64,000 nucleotides of DNA from an uncultured Clostridia bacterium (GTDB lineage: Bacteria; Bacillota; Clostridia; Oscillospirales; CAG-272), in contig CALWJT010000033.1 of the NCBI GenBank assembly GCA_944381075.1, positions 62,001 through 126,000 on the forward strand, in the 5' to 3' direction. Shown one piece after another: positions 62,711 through 64,000 of the stretch (within the stretch, counting starts at the first letter, position 1; each line of letters starts with the position of its first letter). Below the pieces are notes generated by a model that saw only the letters and a program-made list of their open reading frames with translations, was not told the DNA's origin and did not search any database. Both the position numbers and the translations under genes were made by a program.

Positions 62711-64000
62711 TCAAATCGGATGCTCCGAGAGCCATCCGGTGAGCGCAGCCCCGATTTGCTTCATCGTGCCCGCCTCATACGGAAGCCTCAGTCCCGCCTC
62801 CCTCACAAGCTCCTGAAAGGTCTTCGTTCCCGCTTTATCCACAAAGGAAAGATAATTTTTCCACGCCGCCTCTCGATTTTCAAGAGAGGCAAGCCAAAAC
62901 TGGAACGCGACCGTCTGCGCCATACAGTAATCGATATAATAAAGCGGATACATATAAATATGAAGCTGGCGCTGCCATCCCGCGCCGCGCGCATAAAACG
63001 GAAGCCCGTCAAAGTCGAGATATGGACGGTACTTTTTCTCCAGAGACAGCCAGACTGCATGGCGCTCTTCCGGAGAGAGCGACGGCTCCTCATACATGCG
63101 GTGCTGGAATTCATCCACCATGCAGCCATAGGGGATGAAAATAGCAGCGTCCTCGCAGTGAGAAAGCTCATATTTTTCCGTGTCATCCCCGAAAAACAGC
63201 TCATGATACGGCGCCGTCAGAAATTCCATGCTCATGGAATGGCATTCGCACGCTTCCATCGTCGGACTGCGAAGATCGGAGAGCTTTATCTGCCTTGCCG
63301 CCCGATAGAAGGCGAACGCATGGCCTGCCTCATGGGTCAGGACGTCCACATCGCCCGAGGTCCCGTTGAAATTGGAGAAGATAAACGGCGCACCGTAATC
63401 CTCGAATTCCGTACAGTAGCCGCCCGGCGCCTTGCCCTGCTTCGCCAGTACGTCGAACAGCTCATTGTCGTACATGAAGTCTATGAACTCCGCGGTCTCC
63501 GGCGACAGCGCATGATACATGCGGCGGCCGGCGGCAAGGATCTGCTCCGCCGTGCCGTGCGGCCGCGCGTTCCCGTCCGGGAACATAAAGACATCGTCAT
63601 AAAATTTCAGCCGATCCACACCGATTCTCTTTTCCTGGATCCGCTTGATCTTTTCTACCACAGGGACAAAATCCGCCGCGATCTGATCGCGGAAGGCAGC
63701 GACGTCGCGGCTGTCATAGCAGTTTCTGCCAAGTCTGTCATAGCCGAGACCGATATAAGTTTCATAGCCGAGCGCTCTCGCCTGCGCCGTGCGGTTTTTC
63801 ACAAGCTTGTCATAGAGAGAATCCAGCGCCTCCCTATGGGAATCGAAGCATTCCCCCTCCGCCGTATACGCCGCCTTTCGGACTGCACGGTCAGTGCTTT
63901 GCTTGTAGGGAGAAAGCTTTGTCAGCGGCAGGGTCTTTCCGTCGAACTCTACCGTCATGGACGCATAAAGCGCCTGATATTCGGACGTGAGCGCATTTTC
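62711..64000 (-). CDS. M3-family oligoendopeptidase, 5' end outside window
   Basis: Cytoplasmic zinc peptidase of the PepF/thimet type that cleaves short peptides. About 430 C-terminal residues are visible. The zinc motif HEAGH is in VDVLTHEAGHAFAFY, with the downstream Glu in SPTMEACECHSMSMEF. The C-terminal signature GWQRQLHIYMYPLYYIDYCMAQ is of the PepF/M3B group. The frame is open to the window edge, so the N-terminal part is missing. It is convergent with coaW. Confidence 0.93.
   Translation of the reverse strand, partial: ENALTSEYQALYASMTVEFDGKTLPLTKLSPYKQSTDRAVRKAAYTAEGECFDSHREALDSLYDKLVKNRTAQARALGYETYIGLGYDRLGRNCYDSRDVAAFRDQIAADFVPVVEKIKRIQEKRIGVDRLKFYDDVFMFPDGNARPHGTAEQILAAGRRMYHALSPETAEFIDFMYDNELFDVLAKQGKAPGGYCTEFEDYGAPFIFSNFNGTSGDVDVLTHEAGHAFAFYRAARQIKLSDLRSPTMEACECHSMSMEFLTAPYHELFFGDDTEKYELSHCEDAAIFIPYGCMVDEFQHRMYEEPSLSPEERHAVWLSLEKKYRPYLDFDGLPFYARGAGWQRQLHIYMYPLYYIDYCMAQTVAFQFWLASLENREAAWKNYLSFVDKAGTKTFQELVREAGLRLPYEAGTMKQIGAALTGWLSEHPI

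Noticed and set aside
1..64000. tRNA, rRNA, CRISPR arrays, transposases or prophage genes
   Set aside because: I looked for tRNA T-loop sequence, regularly spaced repeats and integrase or transposase motifs in the intergenic regions and proteins and found none.

Overview
The window looks like chromosomal DNA of an anaerobic member of Bacillota, class Clostridia, probably an uncultured gut lineage. The evidence is a WalRK two-component system with both YycH and YycI, an iron-sulfur L-serine dehydratase split into two subunits, an RsgI-like anti-sigma partner of an ECF sigma factor, type II pantothenate kinase, Mini-III and RNase M5, and a clostridial-style purine cluster (single-chain PurL, stand-alone AICAR transformylase, PurO). 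Base composition is moderately GC-rich, with many TTG/GTG starts and strong GGAGG ribosome binding sites. No rRNA, tRNA, CRISPR array, phage or insertion sequence was seen. The genus cannot be named from this sequence.

Layout. 0-9.4 kb: ktrBA potassium uptake, a small Cys protein, a D-2-hydroxyacid dehydrogenase, a membrane protein, a large fused ABC exporter and ftsH. 9.5-17.5 kb: uvrBA, sdaAB-sdaAA and murA, all on the minus strand. 17.7-23.9 kb: a membrane metalloprotease-like gene followed by walR-walK-yycH-yycI. 24-33.5 kb: a plus-strand block with radC, a small regulator pair, glyA-pncC-holA-rnmV-gtrA-mrnC, a second HTH gene, a DUF896 gene on the minus strand and a serine hydrolase.

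33.9-48.3 kb, the centrepiece: an eleven-gene minus-strand purine operon, purE-purC-purF-purF paralogue-purM-FNT channel-purN-purO-purH (transformylase domain only)-purD-purL. It is preceded by a perfect-consensus sigma-A promoter and a leader that matches the ZTP (pfl) riboswitch. It lacks purK. It contains a PurF paralogue whose glutaminase residues are lost, and a formate/nitrite-family channel translationally coupled to purM. purB lies apart at 58.6 kb. The logic is coherent: ZTP accumulates when 10-formyl-THF is short, and the operon it would switch on includes both the formyl-THF-using enzymes and a putative formate channel.

48.4-64 kb: a methyltransferase, a two-gene ABC transporter, a Cu/Zn-SOD-like protein without a signal peptide, an AbrB-like regulator with a zinc ribbon, an ECF sigma/RsgI-PepSY pair, asnS, a class Ic aspartate aminotransferase, purB, a D-Ala-D-Ala ligase, coaW and a partial M3 oligopeptidase. 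Several 300-560 base GC-rich intergenic stretches carry no gene that I can support.
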